5,853 nt of DNA from NCBI GenBank assembly GCA_016302185.1, contig JAEDOC010000129.1:1-5853 (forward strand), in the 5' to 3' direction. The notes under the pieces were generated by a model, which searched no databases, had not been told where the DNA came from, and saw nothing but the letters and a program-made list of their open reading frames with translations. The translations under genes and the position numbers were made by a program. This document shows positions 1 through 5,851 of the stretch, piece by piece; the first letter of the stretch is position 1; each line of letters opens with the position of its first letter. Source of the DNA: Clostridium sp. (GTDB lineage Bacteria > Bacillota > Clostridia > Lachnospirales > Lachnospiraceae).

Positions 1-569
1 AAGATCAGGATGGGATCCAGAATAATGTTTACGATAGCACCGGTTCCCTGGGTGATCATGCTTAAAAAGGTTCGTCCGGTAGACTGCATCAGCCGCTCAG
101 TCATCATTTCCAGAAAAAGACCGAAGGAGCAGCCCAGACAGATGGTTAAATAATCTGTTCCGAAGGAAATAATCTCCGCATTGTCGGTCTGTCCGGCAAA
201 ATAGGCGTGGGAGCCGAAGATACCCAGGAGAGCAAAGACAAGGAAGCTTGCAACCGCCAGAAAAATACCGTTGCAGGCAGCCAGATTGGCTTCCTCCTGT
301 CGCCGTTCTCCCAGAGAACGGGATAAAAGTGCGTTGACACCGACGCAGGTTCCGGCGGAGACGGCAATCAGAAGGCTCTGAACCGGGAAGGCCAGAGACA
401 CGGCAGTCAGGGCGTTTTCACTGATCTGTGCAACAAAGATACTGTCAACAATGTTATAAAGTGCCTGTACCAGCATGGATAAAATCATGGGCAGAGACAT
501 AGATATCAGAAGCTTGTTTATGGGCATGGTGCCCATCTTGTTTTCTGCTGCCTGTGCAGGGTTCGACAT
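1..569 (-). CDS. MATE-family efflux transporter, N-terminal part (truncated by window edge)
   Basis: This is the N-terminal 189 codons of a multidrug and toxic compound extrusion (MATE) transporter; the rest lies left of position 1. MATE proteins are inner-membrane antiporters, normally about 440-460 residues with 12 membrane helices, that expel drugs or other organic compounds using a Na+ or H+ gradient. The translation has a short polar head, then a family-typical first helix (residues about 18-45, containing LPMILSMLVQALYNIVDSIF), a second and third helix region (about 54-80 and 100-120), and the loop motif TERLMQSTGRT (157-167) followed by GAIVNIILDPILI (177-189), all characteristic of the MATE fold. 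The ATG at 569 is chosen because a strong AAAGGAGGT site lies 8 bases upstream; in-frame ATGs at codons 12 and 15 lack such a site. The gene is divergent from the aminotransferase and has its own promoter. Substrate cannot be told from sequence. The family call is firm. Confidence 0.93.
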   Translation of the reverse strand, partial: MSNPAQAAENKMGTMPINKLLISMSLPMILSMLVQALYNIVDSIFVAQISENALTAVSLAFPVQSLLIAVSAGTCVGVNALLSRSLGERRQEEANLAACNGIFLAVASFLVFALLGIFGSHAYFAGQTDNAEIISFGTDYLTICLGCSFGLFLEMMTERLMQSTGRTFLSMITQGTGAIVNIILDPILI

Positions 570-577
570 GGCAGAGT

Positions 578-586
578 ACCTCCTTT
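578..586 (-). promoter_or_regulatory. Ribosome binding site of the MATE gene
   Basis: On the minus strand the sequence reads AAAGGAGGT, a near-perfect complement to the 3' end of 16S rRNA, with 8 bases between it and the ATG at 569. It decides the start codon over the internal ATGs at codons 12 and 15. Confidence 0.85.
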
Positions 587-593
587 ATTATAC

Positions 594-605
594 TTAGCGT
601 GCTAA
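594..605. promoter_or_regulatory. Palindromic operator candidate (MarR-like) over the MATE transcription start
   Basis: TTAGCGTGCTAA is a 12-base inverted repeat, with TTAGC and GCTAA arms separated by two bases. It begins 2 bases downstream of the MATE -10 box, so it covers the predicted start site, a position where a bound repressor would block transcription. Short palindromes with TTAGC/GCTAA arms resemble sites used by MarR-family repressors, which often control efflux pumps. The palindrome is directly visible; the regulator family is inferred, and no regulator gene lies in the window. Confidence 0.5.
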
Positions 606-607
606 CT

Positions 608-636
608 AGTATAGCGCAAGAGGAATACCCTGTCAA
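608..636 (-). promoter_or_regulatory. SigA-type promoter of the MATE gene
   Basis: On the minus strand a perfect -35 box TTGACA (631-636) is followed, after an ideal 17-base spacer, by TATACT (608-613, five of six consensus bases). The start site would fall near 601, giving a leader of about 30 bases before the ATG at 569. The strength of the match suggests a promoter that needs repression, consistent with the palindrome just downstream. Confidence 0.8.
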
Positions 637-698
637 TCTTATCATGATTCTGGCAAAAAACGGTGTCGAATTCCGTATCAATATATGAAAAAATACGC

Positions 699-728
699 TT
701 GTCAGAGGATCTGTATTTATGCTATCAT
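699..728 (+). promoter_or_regulatory. SigA-type promoter with extended -10 for the aminotransferase
   Basis: A -35 box TTGTCA (699-704) is separated by 18 bases from a -10 box TATCAT (723-728). The bases just before the -10 box are TGC, which gives the extended -10 element TGn that compensates for imperfect boxes. The predicted start is about A735, leaving a leader of about 63 bases before the ATG at 798. It is divergent from the MATE promoter and no other good candidate was seen in this intergenic region. Confidence 0.6.
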
Positions 729-734
729 TAGAGT

Positions 735-763
735 ACTGTTTTTGCGCTGTTTTTGATAACAGT
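735..763 (+). repeat. Repeats and possible 5'-end hairpin in the aminotransferase leader
   Basis: The nine-base word CTGTTTTTG occurs twice, at 736-744 and 747-755, with an 11-base period. ACTGTT (735-740) and AACAGT (758-763) form a perfect six-base inverted repeat, and the second CTGTT copy (747-751) can pair with the same AACAG (758-762). If transcription starts near 735, the mRNA would begin directly with one of these short stems. The repeats are seen directly; any function is speculative, and the stems are weak. Confidence 0.35.
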
Positions 764-797
764 GACGAATTGGAACGAAGAAGGAGGAATTTGAGGG

Positions 798-2090
798 ATG
801 AGGCCTTACAGTGAAATGACAAAAGAGGAGCTCCTGGAACTGAAGAAGAGTTTATCTGAGCAGTACCGTGAGTTTCAGAGTAAGGATTTGAAACTCGATA
901 TGTCACGAGGAAAACCAAGCACGGAGCAGCTGGATCTGTCCATGGGGATGATGGACGTATTAAGCAGCGAAAGTGATTTAACCTGTGAAGACGGTACAGA
1001 CTGCCGTAATTACGGGATTCTGGACGGAATCAAGGAAGCCAAGGAACTGATCGGTGATATGATCGAGGTTCCTGCTGATAATATTATTATATATGGTAAT
1101 TCCAGCTTAAATGTTATGTATGATACTATTTCCCGTTCCATGACACACGGTGTGATGGGCAATACGCCCTGGTGCAAGCTGGATAAGGTAAAGTTTTTAT
1201 GTCCGGTTCCTGGTTATGACAGACATTTTGCCATTACTGAGTATTTCGGAATTGAGATGATCAATGTGCCGATGGGACCGGAAGGTCCGGATATGGACAT
1301 GGTGGAGCAGCTGGTGGCTTCCGATGATTCCATCAAGGGTATCTGGTGTGTGCCGAAATATTCCAATCCCACCGGAACCTCCTACTCCGATCATACGGTG
1401 CGCCGTTTTGCCAGACTGAAGCCGGCAGCTCCGGATTTCCGTATTTACTGGGATAATGCCTATGGAATCCATCATCTCTATGATGATGAGCAGGATAATC
1501 TGATTGAGATTCTGGCAGAGTGCAAGAGAGCCGGCAACCCGGATCTGGTGTATAAGTTCTCTTCCACCTCCAAGATCAGCTTCCCGGGTTCCGGTATTGC
1601 TGCCATTGCCACTTCTCATAATAATATGGAAGATATCAAGAAGCAGTTAAGGATTCAGACCATCGGACATGATAAGGTAAATCAGCTTCGCCATGTGCGC
1701 TTCTTCGGAGATATTCACGGCATGATCGAACACATGAGAAAGCATGCGGATATTCTTCGTCCGAAGTTTGAGGCAGTGGAGGAGATTCTGGATCGTGATC
1801 TGGGCGGTCTCGGCATCGGTGAGTGGAGCAAGCCCAGGGGCGGTTACTTTATTTCCTTTGATGCGCTGGAAGGCTGTGCCAAGAAGATTGTGGCCAAGTG
1901 CAAGAAGGCCGGTGTAGTGATGACCAATGCGGGTGCGACCTATCCTTACGGGAAGGATCCGCTGGACAGCAACATTCGAATTGCTCCGTCCTATCCACCG
2001 TTAAATGATCTGATCGTTGCGACAGAACTGTTTACCCTGTGCGTGAAGATTATCAGTGTGGATAAGCTGTTGGAAGAGATGGATAAATAA
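798..2090 (+). CDS. PLP-dependent aminotransferase, AspT/MocR-like aspartate aminotransferase
   Basis: This 430-residue cytoplasmic fold-type I enzyme probably catalyses aspartate + 2-oxoglutarate = oxaloacetate + glutamate, linking central carbon to aspartate-family amino acids. Visible active-site features are NPTGTS (N190 onward), DNAYG (D219, which contacts the pyridine nitrogen of PLP, and Y222), the Schiff-base lysine K259 in SSTSKISFPGSG, and R394 in RIAPSYPP, which binds the substrate carboxylate. The overall pattern (N-terminal MTKEELLELK head, SRGKPS near residue 37, CPVPGYDRHF, KFSSTSK) fits subgroup 1c, the type of Corynebacterium AspT, rather than classical AspC. The length of about 430 residues also fits. 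The start is supported by AAGGAGG at 781-787, 10 bases before the ATG. The gene has its own promoter and a terminator downstream, so it appears to be a single-gene transcription unit. The family is secure; aspartate specificity is inferred, and activity on other amino or keto acids remains possible. Confidence 0.9.
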   Translation: MRPYSEMTKEELLELKKSLSEQYREFQSKDLKLDMSRGKPSTEQLDLSMGMMDVLSSESDLTCEDGTDCRNYGILDGIKEAKELIGDMIEVPADNIIIYGNSSLNVMYDTISRSMTHGVMGNTPWCKLDKVKFLCPVPGYDRHFAITEYFGIEMINVPMGPEGPDMDMVEQLVASDDSIKGIWCVPKYSNPTGTSYSDHTVRRFARLKPAAPDFRIYWDNAYGIHHLYDDEQDNLIEILAECKRAGNPDLVYKFSSTSKISFPGSGIAAIATSHNNMEDIKKQLRIQTIGHDKVNQLRHVRFFGDIHGMIEHMRKHADILRPKFEAVEEILDRDLGGLGIGEWSKPRGGYFISFDALEGCAKKIVAKCKKAGVVMTNAGATYPYGKDPLDSNIRIAPSYPPLNDLIVATELFTLCVKIISVDKLLEEMDK

Positions 2091-2116
2091 GACCCCGCAT
2101 CTGCGTGGGATAAAAC

Positions 2117-2158
2117 AGTATGGGCATACTGCCGGCGGGCGGACGCCCATACTTTTTT
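2117..2158 (+). terminator. Rho-independent terminator after the aminotransferase
   Basis: A perfect 9-base-pair stem, AGTATGGGC (2117-2125) with GCCCATACT (2145-2153), encloses a 19-base loop and is followed by a run of six T (2153-2158, the first T belonging to the stem). It lies 27 bases after the aminotransferase stop. The loop contains further pairing options, including a second ATACT (2126-2130) and a second GGGC (2137-2140), which permit a competing fold. It sits only 12 bases before the next gene's start. Confidence 0.8.
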
Positions 2159-2160
2159 AA

Positions 2161-2165
2161 TGGAG
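2161..2165 (+). promoter_or_regulatory. Ribosome binding site that sets the GtrA-like start
   Basis: TGGAG lies 5 bases before the ATG at 2171. It is modest but it is the only Shine-Dalgarno-like sequence near this start. It lies just past the terminator T-run, so readthrough transcripts would carry it unpaired. Confidence 0.5.
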
Positions 2166-2170
2166 TGGTT

Positions 2171-2614
2171 ATGGGAAAAGAAAAACTGGAAATACTCTGG
2201 AAAAAGCTGGTCAACCGTGAGACGGTTTCTTATCTGATCTTTGGTGTCCTGACGACACTGGTGGACTGGATTGTTTATCCGGTACTGCGATGGCTGGATT
2301 ATTCGGTGGCCGTATCATCGGCCGGAAGCTGGGCAGCCGCCGTCCTCTTTGCTTTTGTCACGAACAAGCTGTTCGTGTTTCAGAGCTATACTTTCCGCCC
2401 GAAGGCGCTGGCACGGGAATTCATTTCCTTTGTTTCCTGTCGTGCCTTAAGCGGGGTGTTCACGATCGGAGCGATGGTTGTTATCGTTGACGTGATGGGC
2501 TGGAACGAGTGGCTCGGTAAGGTAGCCGTATCGGCACTTTCTCTGGTTTTAAATTATATTTTCAGTAAACTGTTCATCTTTAAGAAGCCGAAGAACAGGG
2601 GAGAAGAGATATGA
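2171..2614 (+). CDS. GtrA-family small membrane protein (putative polyprenyl-phosphate-sugar flippase)
   Basis: This 147-residue protein has four predicted membrane helices (about 19-38, 47-69, 83-107, 114-137) and a lysine-rich tail. It matches the GtrA/GtcA family: SYLIFGVLTTLVDW at the start, then AFVTNKLFVF at the end of helix 2 and NYIFSKLFIF at the end of helix 4. Family members are thought to flip undecaprenyl-phosphate-linked sugars to the outer face of the membrane for decoration of teichoic acids or other glycans. The frame is open further upstream to an ATG at 2120, but that start lies inside the preceding terminator stem and would add 17 residues with no membrane or family character; the ATG at 2171 has a GGAG site and gives the usual family length. 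The stop overlaps the YfhO start as ATGA at 2611-2614, so the two are probably translationally coupled. The sugar carried is unknown. Confidence 0.88.
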   Translation: MGKEKLEILWKKLVNRETVSYLIFGVLTTLVDWIVYPVLRWLDYSVAVSSAGSWAAAVLFAFVTNKLFVFQSYTFRPKALAREFISFVSCRALSGVFTIGAMVVIVDVMGWNEWLGKVAVSALSLVLNYIFSKLFIFKKPKNRGEEI

Positions 2615-5283
2615 GCAGAGATGAGATCTCCGGCCTTTCCAGAGAACTGGACGAGGTAATGAAACAGATGACAGGAGAGAAAAACAGACGAAGAACACAG
2701 GCCTGGAAGCAGCCGGTGCAGCCGGGAAAACGCTTGGAGGAGGAACCGGAATTCTTTGACGAACCGGAAGAACTCTCAGCATCACGAGAATGCTTCGGAG
2801 GTGTACTGCGCTCTTCTGACAGCTATCTGGCTGCCTTTTTTATTCCGGTGATTCTGATGGTGGTAATCTTCGCCTTAAAAGGGATCTATCCCTTTGGAAC
2901 GGAATGTTTTCTTCGGACGGATCTGTATCATCAGTACGCTCCGTTCTTTTCTGAGTTTCATCAGAAGCTGAAAGAGGGAGGAAGCCTGCTTTACAGCTGG
3001 AATATGGGAATGGGCGTCAATTTTACGGCTTTGTACGCCTACTATCTGGCCAGTCCGCTGAACTGGCTTCTGATTCTGTGTCCGAAAGCGTATATTATTG
3101 AATTTATGACCGCCATGATCGTGCTGAAGACGGGACTCTGTGGTCTGACTTTTACCTGGTATTTAAGAAAACACAGCCGCCCGGAACGGTTTGGTGCCTG
3201 TTATTTCGGCATTTTCTATGCCATGTCCGGATATATGGCAGCCTACAGCTGGAATATTATGTGGCTGGACTGTATCCTTTTGTTCCCGGTGATTCTGTAT
3301 GGTCTGGAACAGCTGGTCAATGAGAAGAAAGGCCGTCTTTATTGTATCAGTCTGGGCCTTTCGATTCTGTCCAATTACTATATTTCCATCATGATCTGCC
3401 TGTTTCTGGTGGTGTACTATGTGTGCCTGTTGATTTTAAAGGAGAAAACAGGCGGAAAGGAATTCTTCGCCGGTGCGCTCCGGTTTGCCTGGTACTCTCT
3501 GTTGGCCGGCGCCCTGGCCGGGGTGGTTCTTCTGCCGGAGATCGCGGCACTTGCGGGAACGGCATCCGGAGAGGTCAGTTTTCCGAAAAAGCTGGAAATG
3601 TATTTTTCCATCTTTGATATGCTGGCCCGCCATATTGGCAATGTGCAGACAGAGACCGGTTTGGATCACTGGCCGAATCTTTACTGCGGCGTCGCTATTT
3701 ACTTATTCTTTCTTCTCTATCTGTCCTGCCGGAGGATTTCGGTGAAAGAGAAGGCGGTATTCTGCGGACTGCTGTTGTTTTTCTATGCCAGCTTTTCTAT
3801 CAATGTATTGAATTTCATCTGGCATGGCTTCCATTATCCCAACAGCCTGCCCTGCCGACAGTCGTTTATCTATATTTTTCTGATTTTAACGATGGGATAC
3901 CGGGCTTATCAGTATCTGGAGGAAATACCGAAAAAGCATGTTGCTCTGGCCCTGTGGGGGTCCGTGGGCTTTGTGCTTCTGGCACAGAAGCTGATAGACA
4001 ACGAAGACTATCATTTTTCTGTTTTTTATGTGGCAATTGTGCTTCTGGCCTTGTATGCCGGTGTGATCTATTATTATAAGAACAACCGTCATTCGGTTAC
4101 GGCGGCGGCACTTCTTGCCCTGGTGCTGGTGGCACTGGAGGCGGCAGCCAATACGGCAGTGACCAGTGTGCCCACCACCAGCCGGACTGCGTACCAGGAA
4201 GATAATACCGCGATTCTCCGCCAGACGAAGGCGCTTCGGCAGGAAGAGCCGTTTTTCCGGGTAAAGCGGGTGGATGGCCGGACGAAGAATGACGGGGCAT
4301 GGATGAATTTCCCGTCTGCTTCCCTGTTCTCCTCCCTGGCCAGTGCAGATATGACTGATTTCTTTAAAGAGATGGGATGTGAAGGCTCTACCAATGCCTA
4401 CTGCACGGTGGGAAGCACTCCGGTGACAGATTCTCTTTTCTCTCTTCGCTATTCGTTGTATAATGAAGAGCAGGAGAATCCCAGACTTTCTCTGTACAGT
4501 GTTTCGGATCACATCTGGCTCTATGAGAATCCGTATACGCTGCCGCCGGGTTTTCTGCTTCCGGATATTGTGGAGACAGGCTGGAAACGGAATCTGGAGT
4601 CTCCGCTGGAGGTGCAGAATGATCTGGCAGACTTACTGGATGCTCCGGCTCCTTTTGAATATCTTGCGGGAGAAAATGACGGAACGAAATTTTCCTTTAC
4701 AGCGGAAACGGACGGGGAATATTATATCACGGTGGGGAATTCCAAAGTCAAGAATGTCACTATGACCGTGGGAGAGACCTCGAAATCCATCAAAAACGTG
4801 AATCGTGGCTTCCTTCTGGAGACCGGATATGTCAAGGCGGGAGATACTGTCACTGTGGAAAATAAAGAAAGTTCGGATGCGCTGGAGGCGAATGTGGCCC
4901 GGTTCTGTATCGAAGGCTTACAGGGAATCTATGAGCAGCTGAACACCAATCCCTTTACAGTAACCGTATGGGAAGATGATCATCTGGAAGGCGTGATTGG
5001 CGCCGGTGATGGCGGAACTCTGTTCTTATCCATTCCCTATGAGGATGGCTGGAAGGTGTCTGTGGACGGAAGTCCGGTGGAAACCAGAAAGGTTCTGGGC
5101 GCCTTTCTGGGAATAGAGCTCTCTCCGGGAAGCCATACGGTGACGATGGATTATTTTCCGAAAGGGCTGAAAGAAGGGGCACTGTTAAGTGCAGCTGCAC
5201 TGGTATTATTTGTATTGTCCTGCCTGACCGGCAGTTTATATCAGAAGCATCATACTATCAAAAGAAAAGAGGAAAGCCAATGA
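2611..5283 (+). CDS. YfhO-family membrane protein (putative GT-C glycosyltransferase)
   Basis: This 890-residue polytopic membrane protein belongs to the YfhO family. Bacillus YfhO and Listeria GtlB are GT-C-type enzymes needed to transfer a sugar from undecaprenyl phosphate onto lipoteichoic acid outside the cell. Visible order: a charged cytoplasmic tail (1-70); a first helix (about 72-92); an outer loop with RTDLYHQYAPF, where D104 is a candidate catalytic aspartate by analogy with GT-C enzymes; about eleven to twelve further helices up to residue 515, including the family-typical SNYYISIMICLF (254-265) and FHYPNSLPCRQSF (407-419); a large, probably extracellular beta-rich domain (about 516-856) ending in the family motif IPYEDGWKVSVDG and GIELSPGSHTVTMDY; and a final helix (about 857-877) with a basic tail. 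The start is supported by AGGGGAG at 2597-2603. It overlaps the GtrA-like gene upstream and apt downstream by four bases each. The reading frame is intact. Acceptor and sugar are unknown; a different glycan target is possible. Confidence 0.88.
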   Translation: MSRDEISGLSRELDEVMKQMTGEKNRRRTQAWKQPVQPGKRLEEEPEFFDEPEELSASRECFGGVLRSSDSYLAAFFIPVILMVVIFALKGIYPFGTECFLRTDLYHQYAPFFSEFHQKLKEGGSLLYSWNMGMGVNFTALYAYYLASPLNWLLILCPKAYIIEFMTAMIVLKTGLCGLTFTWYLRKHSRPERFGACYFGIFYAMSGYMAAYSWNIMWLDCILLFPVILYGLEQLVNEKKGRLYCISLGLSILSNYYISIMICLFLVVYYVCLLILKEKTGGKEFFAGALRFAWYSLLAGALAGVVLLPEIAALAGTASGEVSFPKKLEMYFSIFDMLARHIGNVQTETGLDHWPNLYCGVAIYLFFLLYLSCRRISVKEKAVFCGLLLFFYASFSINVLNFIWHGFHYPNSLPCRQSFIYIFLILTMGYRAYQYLEEIPKKHVALALWGSVGFVLLAQKLIDNEDYHFSVFYVAIVLLALYAGVIYYYKNNRHSVTAAALLALVLVALEAAANTAVTSVPTTSRTAYQEDNTAILRQTKALRQEEPFFRVKRVDGRTKNDGAWMNFPSASLFSSLASADMTDFFKEMGCEGSTNAYCTVGSTPVTDSLFSLRYSLYNEEQENPRLSLYSVSDHIWLYENPYTLPPGFLLPDIVETGWKRNLESPLEVQNDLADLLDAPAPFEYLAGENDGTKFSFTAETDGEYYITVGNSKVKNVTMTVGETSKSIKNVNRGFLLETGYVKAGDTVTVENKESSDALEANVARFCIEGLQGIYEQLNTNPFTVTVWEDDHLEGVIGAGDGGTLFLSIPYEDGWKVSVDGSPVETRKVLGAFLGIELSPGSHTVTMDYFPKGLKEGALLSAAALVLFVLSCLTGSLYQKHHTIKRKEESQ

Positions 5284-5804
5284 AAAAGTTAGAAGAGTAT
5301 GTAAGAAGTATTCCGGATTTTCCGGAGCCGGGCATCATTTTCCGTGATATCACCACCATTCTTCAGGATCCGGACGGCTTACAGCAGTCCATTGACGGCA
5401 TTGTGAAGTCTTTAGAGGGCGTGGATTTTGATGTGGTCGTGGGACCGGAGTCCCGTGGTTTTATCTTCGGTGTGCCGACAGCCTACGCACTTCACAAGGG
5501 ATTTGTGCCGGTTCGCAAGAAGGGAAAGCTTCCCTGCAAGACCGTTTCCATGGAATATGACTTAGAGTACGGCAGCGCCGTCATCGAGATGCACGCGGAT
5601 TCCATCAAACCGGGTCAGAAGGTGGTTATCGTAGATGATTTAATCGCCACCGGAGGAACCATCGAGGCCATCATCAAGCTGGTAGAGCAGCTGGGCGGCG
5701 AAGTGGTAAAGATCTGCTTCGTGATGGAGCTGGCAGGCCTGAAAGGAAGAGAGAAGCTGGCCGGTTATCCGGTGGAAGCGCTGATCACTTATGAAGGGAA
5801 ATAG
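5280..5804 (+). CDS. apt: Adenine phosphoribosyltransferase
   Basis: Apt is a cytoplasmic purine-salvage enzyme that converts adenine and PRPP to AMP and pyrophosphate. The 174-residue product is complete and of normal length for the short bacterial form. It shows the PRPP-binding signature VVIVDDLIATGGT (115-127), the adenine-site element FRDIT (21-25), ESRGF (57-61) and the flexible-loop region RKKGKLP (79-85). The start ATG at 5280 overlaps the YfhO stop as ATGA, and a GAGGAAAG sequence sits a few bases upstream, so it is probably translated by coupling from YfhO. In Bacillus subtilis apt lies between recJ and relA; here its upstream neighbour is a membrane glycosylation gene, which is unusual. 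A strong hairpin follows the gene. The identification is firm. Confidence 0.97.
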   Translation: MKKLEEYVRSIPDFPEPGIIFRDITTILQDPDGLQQSIDGIVKSLEGVDFDVVVGPESRGFIFGVPTAYALHKGFVPVRKKGKLPCKTVSMEYDLEYGSAVIEMHADSIKPGQKVVIVDDLIATGGTIEAIIKLVEQLGGEVVKICFVMELAGLKGREKLAGYPVEALITYEGK

Positions 5805-5823
5805 AGATATAATTGAGTAACCT

Positions 5824-5851
5824 GGAGCGCCGCGTAAGCCGGCGCTCCTTT
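5824..5851 (+). terminator. Hairpin terminator after apt
   Basis: GGAGCGCCG (5824-5832) and CGGCGCTCC (5840-5848) form a perfect 9-base-pair, GC-rich stem with a 7-base loop, starting 19 bases after the apt stop. It is followed by TTTGT, where the window ends, so the U-tract is short or cannot be judged in full. It probably ends the gtrA-like/yfhO-like/apt transcript. Confidence 0.7.

Noticed and set aside
587..592. A perfect TATAAT on the minus strand just before the MATE ribosome binding site
   Set aside because: No -35 box lies at suitable spacing, it would start transcription at or inside the ribosome binding site, and a much better promoter lies upstream.
644..688. A 14-codon plus-strand mini-ORF in the divergent intergenic region
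   Set aside because: It has no ribosome binding site and lies upstream of the predicted aminotransferase transcription start, so it is unlikely to be a leader peptide.
454..918. Open frame of 154 codons on the minus strand spanning the MATE start, the intergenic region and the aminotransferase start
   Set aside because: It overlaps two clear family members and both promoters, reads the MATE gene in a different frame, and shows no recognisable domain or ribosome binding site.
1197..1619. Open frame of 140 codons antisense to the aminotransferase
   Set aside because: It lies wholly inside a well-supported gene and its translation has no domain-like character; it is a shadow of the coding strand.
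2093..2109. Small CCC...GGG inverted repeat just after the aminotransferase stop
   Set aside because: The stem needs a bulge or mismatch and has no T-run, so it is not a convincing second terminator.
2106..2114. Weak extended -10-like sequence (TGG followed by GATAAA) that could start a transcript for gtrA near 2121
   Set aside because: There is no matching -35 box and the -10 match is only partial; it is too weak to call, although such a start would remove part of the terminator's left arm.
3886..4512. Open frame of 208 codons antisense to the YfhO-like gene
   Set aside because: The translation is rich in His, Arg and Gln with no domain signal, and lies entirely within an intact coding gene of good family match.
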